Shown: one piece after another, positions 1 through 5,896 of the stretch
How positions within the stretch are numbered: the first letter of the stretch is position 1
Layout of the letters: each line of letters opens with the position of its first letter
Assembly (NCBI GenBank): GCA_028718265.1
Contig: JAQUMG010000055.1
Location: 1 to 9,791, forward strand
DNA length: 9,791 nucleotides
Direction of reading: 5' to 3'
Source of the DNA: Candidatus Omnitrophota bacterium
Lineage (GTDB): Bacteria > Omnitrophota > Koll11 > JAHIPI01
Notes under the pieces: model-generated
The model's input: only the letters and a program-made list of their open reading frames with translations
What the model was told of the DNA's origin: nothing
The model's database searches: none
Made by a program: the position numbers and the translations under genes

Positions 1-800
1 GGGATCGAAAAATCTCCACTGGTCGTTACAACCATATTTTCTCTTACATAATCCGCCGGACTTTTCTTTAATTTCTTTGCTTTTACAAAAGCAGATAGGC
101 GGTTATTCATCCTATCAAGGTTATAGGGAATAGACTCGCCCAAATGCCCCAGGATTATGGTAAGTTTCGGGAATTTATCAAATACTCCTGCTGTAAGCAG
201 GCGTAAAAAATGGCAGCTGGCATCCACCATAAAACCCCATTCCGGACCGGCAAGCTCCTCCCTTCCTTTAAAATATGTCTGCAGCATTGAGGGAAGAGGA
301 AAAAGAGGATGTAGATAAATTGGCACGTTGTGTGATTCGGCACACTCAAGAATAGGCCAATACTTCTTATCGTCAAGAAATTCACCGTTAATTGACCCGC
401 ATATAAATCCACCGACAAAACCGAGCTTATCCAGCGCTCTTTCGAATTCCTTAAGGCCCGCCTTGGGGTCAGTAAGGGGCAGGGCAGCAAAAGCAGTGAA
501 TCGCGAAGGATATTTTCTGATAGCTTTTGCGGCTTCATCATTAGCTTCGCTCATTATTTGAATAGATTTTTTAACATCCGGAATCTGACCGCTCGAAAAC
601 GAAAGCACCTGCATGTCTATACCTGCTTCATCCATAGCGACAATACGGCCTTCTCCTAGATCCAGATATGCCTTATCAACATCTCCACCTATAAGCTCGG
701 CTGAAGTCTGCATACTGTACTTGCACCAAGAGGGAACACTGGTACCAAGATCTATTAAACTTTGAGTAAAAAATCCTTCTTCTAACGCAATAATTTTCAT
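1..800 (-). CDS. Amidohydrolase-2 family protein, gamma-resorcylate / 2,3-dihydroxybenzoate decarboxylase-like (3' end missing)
   Basis: An open frame runs from an ATG at 798-800 through the left window edge: 266 complete codons plus two bases. The protein begins MKIIALEEGF, has LHP with His164 and GHLGE with His219, and ends in TTSGDF. This spacing closely follows TIM-barrel amidohydrolases of the aromatic-acid decarboxylase branch (PF04909: gamma-resorcylate, 2,3-dihydroxybenzoate and 5-carboxyvanillate decarboxylases), where Glu near residue 8, His near 164, His near 218 and an Asp near 290 form the metal and catalytic site. That Asp would lie beyond the window. The N-terminal motif here is E-x-G; many relatives have E-x-H, and fungal 2,3-dihydroxybenzoate decarboxylases have E-x-A. 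A cytosolic non-oxidative decarboxylase or related hydrolase is likely; the substrate is unknown. A weak AGGA lies about 6 nt before the start. It appears to be transcribed separately from hss. Family confidence is high, reaction confidence low. Confidence 0.88.
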   Translation of the reverse strand, partial: MKIIALEEGFFTQSLIDLGTSVPSWCKYSMQTSAELIGGDVDKAYLDLGEGRIVAMDEAGIDMQVLSFSSGQIPDVKKSIQIMSEANDEAAKAIRKYPSRFTAFAALPLTDPKAGLKEFERALDKLGFVGGFICGSINGEFLDDKKYWPILECAESHNVPIYLHPLFPLPSMLQTYFKGREELAGPEWGFMVDASCHFLRLLTAGVFDKFPKLTIILGHLGESIPYNLDRMNNRLSAFVKAKKLKKSPADYVRENMVVTTSGDFSI

Positions 801-881
801 AATTGTTCCTAATATTAATATTAAAATTGGGGTCCCAGTGGAGTGTCACCTAAGGGAACCTCTCGGTTTATATAGGTATCT

Positions 882-909
882 ATTATAGCCCAATTGCGGC
901 GGGAAACAA
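882..909 (-). promoter_or_regulatory. Candidate sigma70-type promoter for the amidohydrolase gene
   Basis: On the minus strand a perfect TATAAT lies at 882-887, with TTGTTT at 904-909 and a 16-bp spacer. Transcription would start near 875, giving a leader of about 75 nt before the ATG at 800. The -35 element is weak (three of six consensus bases), so this is a plausible but unproven call. Confidence 0.45.
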
Positions 910-927
910 GCGAATTTTGCTATTCAG

Positions 928-976
928 AGTGGACATTTCCTCACAAAAATGTCCACTTATATGAGGTGGACATTTC
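928..976. repeat. Three alternating copies of an 11-bp GTGGACATTT motif
   Basis: AGTGGACATTT (928-938) and AAATGTCCACT (947-957) form a perfect 11-bp inverted repeat with an 8-bp spacer. A third copy, GTGGACATTTC (966-976), directly repeats 929-939 and also pairs with 947-956. The middle copy can therefore base-pair with either flank. Two readings are possible: mutually exclusive hairpins downstream of hss, or the multiple terminal repeats found at ends of some insertion sequences such as the IS21 family. No transposase fragment is visible in this 217-bp gap. Confidence 0.8.
945..975 (-). terminator. hss: Possible rho-independent terminator of hss
   Basis: Read on the minus strand, AAATGTCCAC and GTGGACATTT form a 10-bp stem (975-966 with 956-947) around a 9-nt loop. 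The T-run that begins in the 3' arm ends at 945, giving ATTTTTG, and an A-rich tract precedes the stem. It begins about 43 nt after the hss stop codon and lies upstream of the amidohydrolase promoter, where a terminator would be expected. The stem is less GC-rich than usual and the same bases belong to a three-copy repeat, so the role is uncertain. Confidence 0.4.
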
Positions 977-1017
977 TATTTTTCAATCGACATACAAAAT
1001 TATACTCCCTCGACTTG

Positions 1018-2466
1018 TTAATCGCAAAATAGGAAATTCTTAAAGGACCAGACATTCTTTCTATCCAGGCACAGATTAGGGTTTTCCTTAAAAAATATCT
1101 GGTAATTTTTAAGCGGAGTCCAGTCAGAAGGAATGGAAACAAATTTCCCTAGATATGGGCGCGCTATATTAAGGATATACTCGTAGGGAACATCATCCGG
1201 CATACACAATCCTTTTTGCGGATTCTCAAGCATCCACATAACTGCCGAGACCGCTCCGATGCCCACCTGTATTGTTGTCGCGTTCTGATGAGGAACAAGT
1301 TTGCGCGACTCTTTAATACTAAGTATGCTTCCAGTCCACCAGGAGTTATAGCGATGACCCATAATAAGGGCTCCTAGCACATCATCGCCTTCTATAATCT
1401 CATCATTCATTATCCTTAATTTTTTTTGAAGATCATAATTCCGGCATCTTAATTCATGAAGCGACCCTATCGTCTCATTGCACGGCATATATGCATAATG
1501 CACTGTCGGGCAATACGCCGTTTTACCTTTTTCTCTAATAGTCAGATGATCGGAAATGCTTATTGCTTCGGCATGACGTATTACCATGCCGATTATTTCT
1601 TCATGGGGCACCCATGACCGCACCCATGTATTCATACCCATCTGAGACAAAAATATCTGGTTCTTGCTATTCGAGGGCGGGAAAGTCGAAAATAAGGGTA
1701 TATCGGTTTCATGCGTCCCCCATCCCATTTCTGCCGGGGCCATCCCTTCTTCCCGCAGGCCCTCGATGCTCCAGGTGCCGACAAATTCATTATATTTTTT
1801 TGGCTTATTTGTAATCTGAGTGTCGTGCTCGCTTATGTGAATGGTCTTAACGTTTAACTCTCTTGCCAACCGCGCGAATGATTTTGCCTTAAGGCATTGT
1901 TTAATCCTACGTTTCGAATTTTTTGAAAGATTATCATCGCACAACAATTTATGAGCAATGTCAACAAGCCCTTTTTTTGTAAAATGAGATATGAGCCCCG
2001 GATTAGCTCCGTGATCTATGACAGCCGATGTCATGGGGCCTTTCCAGCGGGATGTTATCTTTCGTATCTCTATTTGCCTGTAATAAAGAGACTTTTGAAA
2101 CGGCGTTTTCCTATGGATATCAGCATACGGATCCCATTCTTCGACCGATGTATTGACATACAATACTCTATTTTCATGGCACCAGTTAAGCATTTCAATA
2201 CAATCTATATTCCATGAGAGATCGATTACGATGCCGCCGGGAGAAACGTGCTGCGAAAGAATTTGTGTAATATTGATAGGAGTGATTCGTTCCTGGATAT
2301 ACTTTACGCCGCGTTTAATCCAGGGTAAAAGTTCTTTTCTCTTGTCGACAAAATCTATTATTGTGAGATTCTTGTATGGGATAGAGATATGCTTGAGAAG
2401 AATAGGAAATGCGCATCTTGCTACGGAACCATAGCCGATGATCAGGATTTTATTTTTGAATACCAT
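1018..2466 (-). CDS. hss: Homospermidine synthase
   Basis: This 482-residue protein matches the usual length of bacterial homospermidine synthase (about 470-480). The enzyme makes sym-homospermidine from putrescine (or from putrescine plus spermidine) in an NAD-dependent dehydrogenation/transfer cycle in the cytosol. An N-terminal Rossmann motif G11-Y-G13-S-V-A16 binds the dinucleotide. Family blocks follow: IDLSWNIDC (81-89), VNTSVEEWDPY (104-114), DHGANPGLISHF (151-162) and EMGWGTHE (246-253). Trp232 and Glu240 have the same 8-residue spacing as Trp229 and Glu237 of the Blastochloris viridis enzyme, where the Trp makes a cation-pi contact with the substrate. The start is well set: AAGGAGG (2478-2484) lies 11 nt before the ATG. 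The gene is monocistronic, flanked by tRNA-His and a repeat-rich gap. It looks more AT-rich than the operon to its right, which may mean acquisition by transfer. No ornithine decarboxylase or other polyamine gene is in the window. Confidence 0.93.
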   Translation of the reverse strand: MVFKNKILIIGYGSVARCAFPILLKHISIPYKNLTIIDFVDKRKELLPWIKRGVKYIQERITPINITQILSQHVSPGGIVIDLSWNIDCIEMLNWCHENRVLYVNTSVEEWDPYADIHRKTPFQKSLYYRQIEIRKITSRWKGPMTSAVIDHGANPGLISHFTKKGLVDIAHKLLCDDNLSKNSKRRIKQCLKAKSFARLARELNVKTIHISEHDTQITNKPKKYNEFVGTWSIEGLREEGMAPAEMGWGTHETDIPLFSTFPPSNSKNQIFLSQMGMNTWVRSWVPHEEIIGMVIRHAEAISISDHLTIREKGKTAYCPTVHYAYMPCNETIGSLHELRCRNYDLQKKLRIMNDEIIEGDDVLGALIMGHRYNSWWTGSILSIKESRKLVPHQNATTIQVGIGAVSAVMWMLENPQKGLCMPDDVPYEYILNIARPYLGKFVSIPSDWTPLKNYQIFFKENPNLCLDRKNVWSFKNFLFCD

Positions 2467-2506
2467 GATAAAATTACCCTCCTTTTTGAGATTATAAAAT
2501 GTAAAC

Positions 2507-2531
2507 CGTCCTGCCTGTATACGGCAAGACG
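2507..2531 (-). promoter_or_regulatory. Hairpin in the hss leader
   Basis: On the minus strand CGTCTTGCC and GGCAGGACG pair over nine positions (one G-T wobble) around a 7-nt loop, about 23 nt upstream of the hss Shine-Dalgarno. On the plus strand the same hairpin has one mismatch but is followed by five T (2532-2536), so it could stop antisense transcription. Attenuation or mRNA stabilisation for hss is possible; nothing in the sequence decides between these. Confidence 0.35.
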
Positions 2532-2592
2532 TTTTTCAAAAAGAGAGTAAGATTTTAATTAACATCCCCCTTCTATTTATCATGATACTATA

Positions 2593-2621
2593 AGCTTATC
2601 ACATATTTTCGAAAGTGTCAA
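2593..2621 (-). promoter_or_regulatory. Candidate promoter for hss
   Basis: A perfect TTGACA -35 box (2616-2621) is followed after 17 bp by TAAGCT (2593-2598), a poor -10. A better TATAGT (2587-2592) is 23 bp away, too far for a standard pair. It lies just past the 3' end of tRNA-His and would give a leader of roughly 120 nt before hss. The -35 is convincing and the -10 is not. Confidence 0.4.
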
Positions 2622-2639
2622 ATTTTGCTTCGTAAAAAT

Positions 2640-2718
2640 TGGGGTGGGTGACGGGATTTGAACCCGCGACCTCTAGAGCCACAGTCTAGCGCTCTAAACC
2701 AACTGAGCTACACCCACC
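2640..2718 (-). tRNA. tRNA-His (GTG anticodon), CCA encoded
   Basis: The minus strand folds as a 79-nt tRNA. The acceptor stem GTGGGTG pairs with CACCCAC, and an extra 5' G opposes C73, the G-1:C73 pair diagnostic of tRNA-His. The anticodon stem CTAGA/TCTAG encloses the loop CTGTGGC (anticodon GTG). The T arm GCGGG-TTCGAAT-CCCGT is intact and CCA is encoded (2640-2642). A short T-run follows the 3' end. GUN-anticodon tRNAs, including this one, are the normal targets of queuosine insertion, and the preQ1 genes sit upstream on the same strand. Confidence 0.97.
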
Positions 2719-2731
2719 ATGTAAAAAATTC

Positions 2732-2756
2732 CAAATTACAAATTTCAAATTACAAA
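2732..2756. repeat. Short AT-rich direct repeat (CAAATTACAAA, 14-bp period)
   Basis: CAAATTACAAA occurs at 2732-2742 and again at 2746-2756, separated by TTT, within an AT-rich 66-bp gap. Repeats of this kind (CAAATTACAAATTTCAAAT-like) occur, as I recall, between genes in several candidate-phylum genomes. Here the repeat lies between the tRNA-His promoter -10 box and the mature tRNA, so it would be transcribed as the 5' leader removed by RNase P. Confidence 0.6.
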
Positions 2757-2761
2757 CATCA

Positions 2762-2790
2762 ATTATAATGTATACCGGGTCTAATCACAA
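2762..2790 (-). promoter_or_regulatory. Candidate promoter for tRNA-His
   Basis: TATAAT (2762-2767) lies 17 bp downstream of TTGTGA (2785-2790; four of six consensus bases), overlapping the rdgB stop codon. Transcription would begin near 2755, about 37 nt before mature tRNA-His. No terminator separates rdgB from this tRNA, so read-through from the operon is also possible. Confidence 0.55.
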
Positions 2791-3378
2791 CAACTTACGC
2801 AGCGCTTTCTTAGCCTTTTCGAGTGCGCGATATCGATGACTTATCGTGTTTTTTATGCGCGGCCCGATCTCCGCAAAAGTCTTTCCGTATTTCGGATCTA
2901 TGAATACAGGGTCGTAGCCGAAGCCTGACTTGCCTTTTGGCTCAAACCCTATTTTGCCGCTGCATGTGCCCTTTACCGTCTTCAACACCTTGCCGTTTCG
3001 CGCTATCGCAATAACACAGACAAATCTTGCTTTCCTTTTAGCTGCCGGCACTCCTTTTAAGAGCCTGAGGAGCTTCGCGTTATTTTGCGGATAGGTAGCA
3101 TGAATTCCGGCGAAACGCGAAGACCTTACGCCCGGCCTTCCGCCTAAAGCCTCAACCTCAAGCCCGGAATCATCCGCTATGCTAAGCGTCTTCGTAAAGC
3201 GCGATATTATCCTCGCTTTTTTCGACGCATTCGCTTCAAAGGTATTCCCGTTTTCCGCAACCTCGGGTAGCGTACCGAAATAATCCGGCGTCAGCACTTT
3301 TACGCGTAAGTCCTTAAGAATCTTTTTTATTTCTCTTATTTTATCTTTATTTGTAGTCGCTGCTACTAATTCCTTCAC
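2785..3378 (-). CDS. rdgB: XTP/dITP diphosphatase (non-canonical purine NTP pyrophosphatase)
   Basis: The 197-residue RdgB/Ham1 family protein hydrolyses XTP, dITP and ITP to monophosphate plus pyrophosphate, keeping deaminated purines out of nucleic acids. Visible motifs are the nucleotide-binding N-terminus [11 protein letters not shown] (7-17), the acidic ADDSGLE (68-74) with the catalytic/metal Asp pair, FGYDP (153-157), and ISHRYRAL (179-186) with the conserved SHR base-recognition motif. Length is typical and no key residue is missing. Translation starts at a GTG (3376-3378) that overlaps the rph stop as GTGA, with AAAGG 8 nt upstream inside rph. This indicates translational coupling. 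It is the last protein gene of the operon. The rph-rdgB pairing is common in bacteria and supports both calls. Confidence 0.96.
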   Translation of the reverse strand: MKELVAATTNKDKIREIKKILKDLRVKVLTPDYFGTLPEVAENGNTFEANASKKARIISRFTKTLSIADDSGLEVEALGGRPGVRSSRFAGIHATYPQNNAKLLRLLKGVPAAKRKARFVCVIAIARNGKVLKTVKGTCSGKIGFEPKGKSGFGYDPVFIDPKYGKTFAEIGPRIKNTISHRYRALEKAKKALRKLL

Positions 3379-4103
3379 GCGCTGATAACCTTTCCCAACG
3401 CTTTCTTCTGATGCGATATTAATTCTTTTATGCCATTTTTTGCGATACTTATCATCTTGTGCATAGTCTTATCATCAAAAGGTTCTTTCTCTGCCGTTCC
3501 CTGTATCTCCACAAATCTGCCCCGGCCGGTCATTATTATATTCATGTCCACGTCGGCGCCGGAATCCTCTTCGTAATTGAGATCGAGAAGCACTTCTCCT
3601 TTTACGCAACCGACGCTCACTGCCGCCACAAAATCGTTTATGGGCACCTCATCTATTGCCTTGTCTTTCTTTAGCTTCGCCAGCGCATCGCAAAGCGCTA
3701 TGAAGCTGCCGGTAATCGACGCGCATCTCGTACCGCCGTCGCCCTGAATCACATCGGTGTCAAGCCATATGGTCCTTTCTCCGATACGCTTTAAATCCAC
3801 AACGCTTCTGAATGAGCGCCCGATAAGGCGTTGTATTTCATGAGTTCTGCCTCCCGGTTTGCCTTTTGAAGATTCGCGGGGAACACGTGATTTGCACGAG
3901 CGCGGAAGCATGCCGTATTCGGCGGTAATCCAGCCGGAGCCTTTATTCCTGAGAAACGGCGGCACGCCGTCTTCCACGCTTGCGGAGCAGATAACCTTCG
4001 TGCTGCCCATTTCAATAAGGCATGAGCCTTCCGCAAATTTAAGATAATTCCGCGTTATCTTTATCTTCCGTAATTCGTCATTTGCTCTTCCGTCTGAACG
4101 CAT
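3375..4103 (-). CDS. rph: Ribonuclease PH
   Basis: This 242-residue phosphorolytic 3'-5' exoribonuclease uses inorganic phosphate to trim tRNA precursors to the CCA end. The family order is intact: RSDGR (2-6), ITRNY (16-20), [12 protein letters not shown] (57-68), [14 protein letters not shown] (84-97) and GDGGTR (121-126). Arg86 and Arg126 fall at the positions known to bind phosphate in Bacillus RNase PH. Small departures from the usual consensus are LPRSCKSR (typically an Ala-Thr pair after LPR) and [10 protein letters not shown] (typically CDVIQADGG); neither touches the phosphate ligands. The ATG follows the fumarase beta stop with no intervening base, and AAAGGA about 6 nt upstream serves as ribosome binding site. 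The gene ends in a 4-bp overlap with rdgB. RNase PH acts as a hexameric ring in the cytosol. Confidence 0.97.
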   Translation of the reverse strand: MRSDGRANDELRKIKITRNYLKFAEGSCLIEMGSTKVICSASVEDGVPPFLRNKGSGWITAEYGMLPRSCKSRVPRESSKGKPGGRTHEIQRLIGRSFRSVVDLKRIGERTIWLDTDVIQGDGGTRCASITGSFIALCDALAKLKKDKAIDEVPINDFVAAVSVGCVKGEVLLDLNYEEDSGADVDMNIIMTGRGRFVEIQGTAEKEPFDDKTMHKMISIAKNGIKELISHQKKALGKVISA

Positions 4104-4637
4104 TTAATTTCCTTTCATGTCAAATACATCATTTCCTTTTGAATCGATCCCCACTATAACCGGAAAATCCTCCACGTGAAGTTCGTAAATCGCCTCAGGG
4201 CCCAAATCTATATAACCCACGACTTTTGCTTTTTTTATTTTGCTTCCAAGAAGTGCGCCGCAGCCGGCGGGCGCAAGGAAATATACCGCTTTATGCTTCT
4301 TTATGGCCTTTCTCACTTCTTCGCTGCGCCTGCCTTTTCCTATCATTGCCTTTACTCCCTCACCAAGTATCGCCGGCGTAAATTTGTCCATCCGGGCGCT
4401 GGTCGTCGGGCCACATGAGCCGACTATTCTCGGCGGCCGTCCGGGCGTCGGGCCTGCGTAATAAAGTGTTGCGCCATAAAGCACTATCGGCGGCACCTGT
4501 TTATCTTTCATGCCCTCTACGAACATTTTATGGGCCATATCGCGCGCAGTGTATATCCGGCCCGTCAAAAGGACTTCGTCACCTGATTTAAGGTTTTCTA
4601 TGTCTTCATTTTTTATCGGTAGAAATATCTTTTTCAT
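4104..4637 (-). CDS. Fumarate hydratase, class I (Fe-S), beta subunit / C-terminal domain protein
   Basis: This 177-residue small subunit belongs to a two-component class I fumarase or L(+)-tartrate dehydratase (FumB/TtdB-like, PF05683). With the alpha subunit encoded just before it, it interconverts fumarate and L-malate. Recognisable blocks are LLTGRIYTARDMAHK (23-37; the Arg-Asp and His-Lys pairs are conserved), YYAGPTPGRPP (59-69), GSCGPTTSARMD (73-84), MIGKG (98-102) and GNDVF (168-172). I place the start at the ATG of 4635-4637, which gives MKKIFLP and lies one base after the alpha stop. An upstream in-frame ATG at 4670 would add 11 residues inside the alpha gene and is less likely. The window alone cannot separate fumarase from tartrate dehydratase; an isolated central-metabolism pair favours fumarase. 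Confidence 0.93.
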   Translation of the reverse strand: MKKIFLPIKNEDIENLKSGDEVLLTGRIYTARDMAHKMFVEGMKDKQVPPIVLYGATLYYAGPTPGRPPRIVGSCGPTTSARMDKFTPAILGEGVKAMIGKGRRSEEVRKAIKKHKAVYFLAPAGCGALLGSKIKKAKVVGYIDLGPEAIYELHVEDFPVIVGIDSKGNDVFDMKGN

Positions 4638-4638
4638 A

Positions 4639-5481
4639 CTATAGTGTTCCGTATGCGCTGCGAGTTGCATGGCAGCTGATATTTATGGCTACGGGGAGAC
4701 CCGCTATATGAGTGGCTGACGATAAAATGGTAACGCCCAAAGCCGTAGTTTTACCGCCCAAGCCCATGGGACCGATGTTGAGTTTGTTTACTTTATCCAT
4801 GATCTTTGTTTCGAGTACAGCAAGTTTCGAATCGCGGTTCTTTTTGCCTATATCGCGTAGAAGTGACTTCTTCGCAAGATGCGCGGCATGGTCAAACGTA
4901 CCCCCCATGCCTATTCCTATCGCCAGCGGCGGACACGCTTCCGCTCCGGCATTTTTAACCGTATCAAGTATAAAATCTATTATCTCTTCTTCGGTTGCGG
5001 TCGGGTGCAGCATTTTTATTGCGGATTTATTTTCGGCGCCGAACCCTTTAACCATAACCCACACCTTAAAGGAATTACCGGGTACTATCGTGGTGTGCAG
5101 TACTGCCGGCGTATTTGTCCCCGTATTTTTCCTTTTAAGCGGCGAATGAACTACCGACTTGCGGAAATATCCTTCTTTATATCCGCGCTCTACGCCCTTA
5201 TCCACCGCGTCTTTCAGCGAGCCTCCTATAATATGAACGTCCTGCCCTATCTCTATAAAAACCGCTGCCATACCCGTATCCTGGCATATCGCAACTTTCT
5301 CTTTTGATGCAATAGCGGCGTTGTCAATGAGCATCTTAAGGTGTCTTTTCGCGCGGCCGCTTGTTTCCTTTTTCAGCGCGGCGCGGATGGCACGATGGAT
5401 ATCGCTTCGCAGATTTGTATTAGCTTCTACGCACAACCTTGCGATTAGCTCCGATATTGCGCCTGCCTTAATGTTTCTCAT
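4639..5481 (-). CDS. Fumarate hydratase, class I (Fe-S), alpha subunit / N-terminal domain protein
   Basis: This 280-residue alpha subunit carries the [4Fe-4S] cluster that binds and polarises fumarate/malate (PF05681). The three cluster cysteines are visible: Cys66 in ICQDTG, Cys183 in ACPPLAIGIGMGG, and Cys270 in SCHATR. Other family blocks are SPLKRKNTGTNTP (113-125), GFGAENKS (146-153) and GPMGLGGKTTALGV (237-250). Length is standard for the split, heterodimeric form found in anaerobes, rather than the roughly 500-residue fused form of E. coli FumA. The ATG overlaps the queF stop as ATGA (5478-5481), so it is probably translationally coupled; AAAGGG lies 11 nt upstream. The TAG stop is one base before the beta ATG. 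The cluster type is oxygen-labile, consistent with an anaerobic host. Its place between queF and rph has no obvious functional logic. Confidence 0.95.
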   Translation of the reverse strand: MRNIKAGAISELIARLCVEANTNLRSDIHRAIRAALKKETSGRAKRHLKMLIDNAAIASKEKVAICQDTGMAAVFIEIGQDVHIIGGSLKDAVDKGVERGYKEGYFRKSVVHSPLKRKNTGTNTPAVLHTTIVPGNSFKVWVMVKGFGAENKSAIKMLHPTATEEEIIDFILDTVKNAGAEACPPLAIGIGMGGTFDHAAHLAKKSLLRDIGKKNRDSKLAVLETKIMDKVNKLNIGPMGLGGKTTALGVTILSSATHIAGLPVAINISCHATRSAYGTL

Positions 5482-5888
5482 TTTAGACGGTACCCTTTCC
5501 GGATGTATTCTGCTTTTGTCGACGTTTTTACGCCGCCTCGCGACTTATACTCCATTTCAAGGCGCATAAAACGCGGCCTTGCCGCTTTCACGAGATCGTC
5601 AAGGATTCTGTTGGTCGCATGCTCGTGAAATATGCCGATGTTTCTATATGAAATAAAATAAAGTTTTAAAGACTTGAGCTCTATGCACACTTTATCCGGA
5701 ATATACTCTACCTTTATCGTCGCAAAATCCGGCAGCCCTGTCTTCGGACATATACAGGTAAATTCGTCAGTCTCTATCCTTACCAAGTAATCCTTGTCGC
5801 TGTATTGATTACGCCATACTTCTATTTCAGGTGTCGTGAATTTTCGTACATTTTCCTGCAAACCTTCATATGATGATTTCTTTACCAT
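5478..5888 (-). CDS. queF: NADPH-dependent 7-cyano-7-deazaguanine (preQ0) reductase
   Basis: QueF reduces the nitrile of preQ0 to the aminomethyl group of preQ1, the base that Tgt inserts into GUN-anticodon tRNAs. The 136-residue length fits the short unimodular (Bacillus YkvM) type. The active-site segment TCICPKTGLPDF (44-55) contains Cys47, expected to form the thioimide with preQ0, and Asp54, the likely proton donor. The QueF signature ELKSLKLY (70-77), linked to NADPH binding, is followed by YRNIGIFHEH (81-90). GGVKTSTKAEY lies near the C-terminus. The ATG is preceded by AGGAG about 6 nt away, which overlaps the queE TAG stop. The gene ends in an ATGA overlap with fumarase alpha. Having QueF means the pathway here continues to queuosine rather than stopping at preQ0. 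Confidence 0.97.
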   Translation of the reverse strand: MVKKSSYEGLQENVRKFTTPEIEVWRNQYSDKDYLVRIETDEFTCICPKTGLPDFATIKVEYIPDKVCIELKSLKLYFISYRNIGIFHEHATNRILDDLVKAARPRFMRLEMEYKSRGGVKTSTKAEYIRKGYRLK

Positions 5889-5896
5889 TTCTGCTC

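Noticed and set aside
155..541. Minus-strand 128-aa frame starting at 541
   Set aside because: It lies on the same strand in a different frame from the amidohydrolase, whose frame carries the family motifs at expected spacing.
928..976. CRISPR array
   Set aside because: Only three short copies in alternating orientation with 8-9 bp spacers; no direct-repeat array and no cas gene.
2491..2519. TATAAT at 2491-2496 as the hss promoter
   Set aside because: Transcription would begin inside the Shine-Dalgarno sequence, and no -35 box lies at 16-18 bp.
2507..2536. Plus-strand terminator of a convergent or antisense gene
   Set aside because: The hairpin plus five T is present, but no plus-strand gene ends there, so it is listed only as a leader hairpin.
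4638..4670. Upstream start (11 extra residues) for the fumarase beta subunit
   Set aside because: It would overlap the alpha gene by 32 bp, and the extra residues are not part of the family N-terminus; MKKIFLP one base after the alpha stop is more natural.
4712..5307. Long plus-strand reading frames (145 and 142 aa) opposite fumarase alpha
   Set aside because: They are antisense to a gene with all three cluster cysteines and intact family motifs. The frames overlap each other, match no known family and have no ribosome binding site of note.
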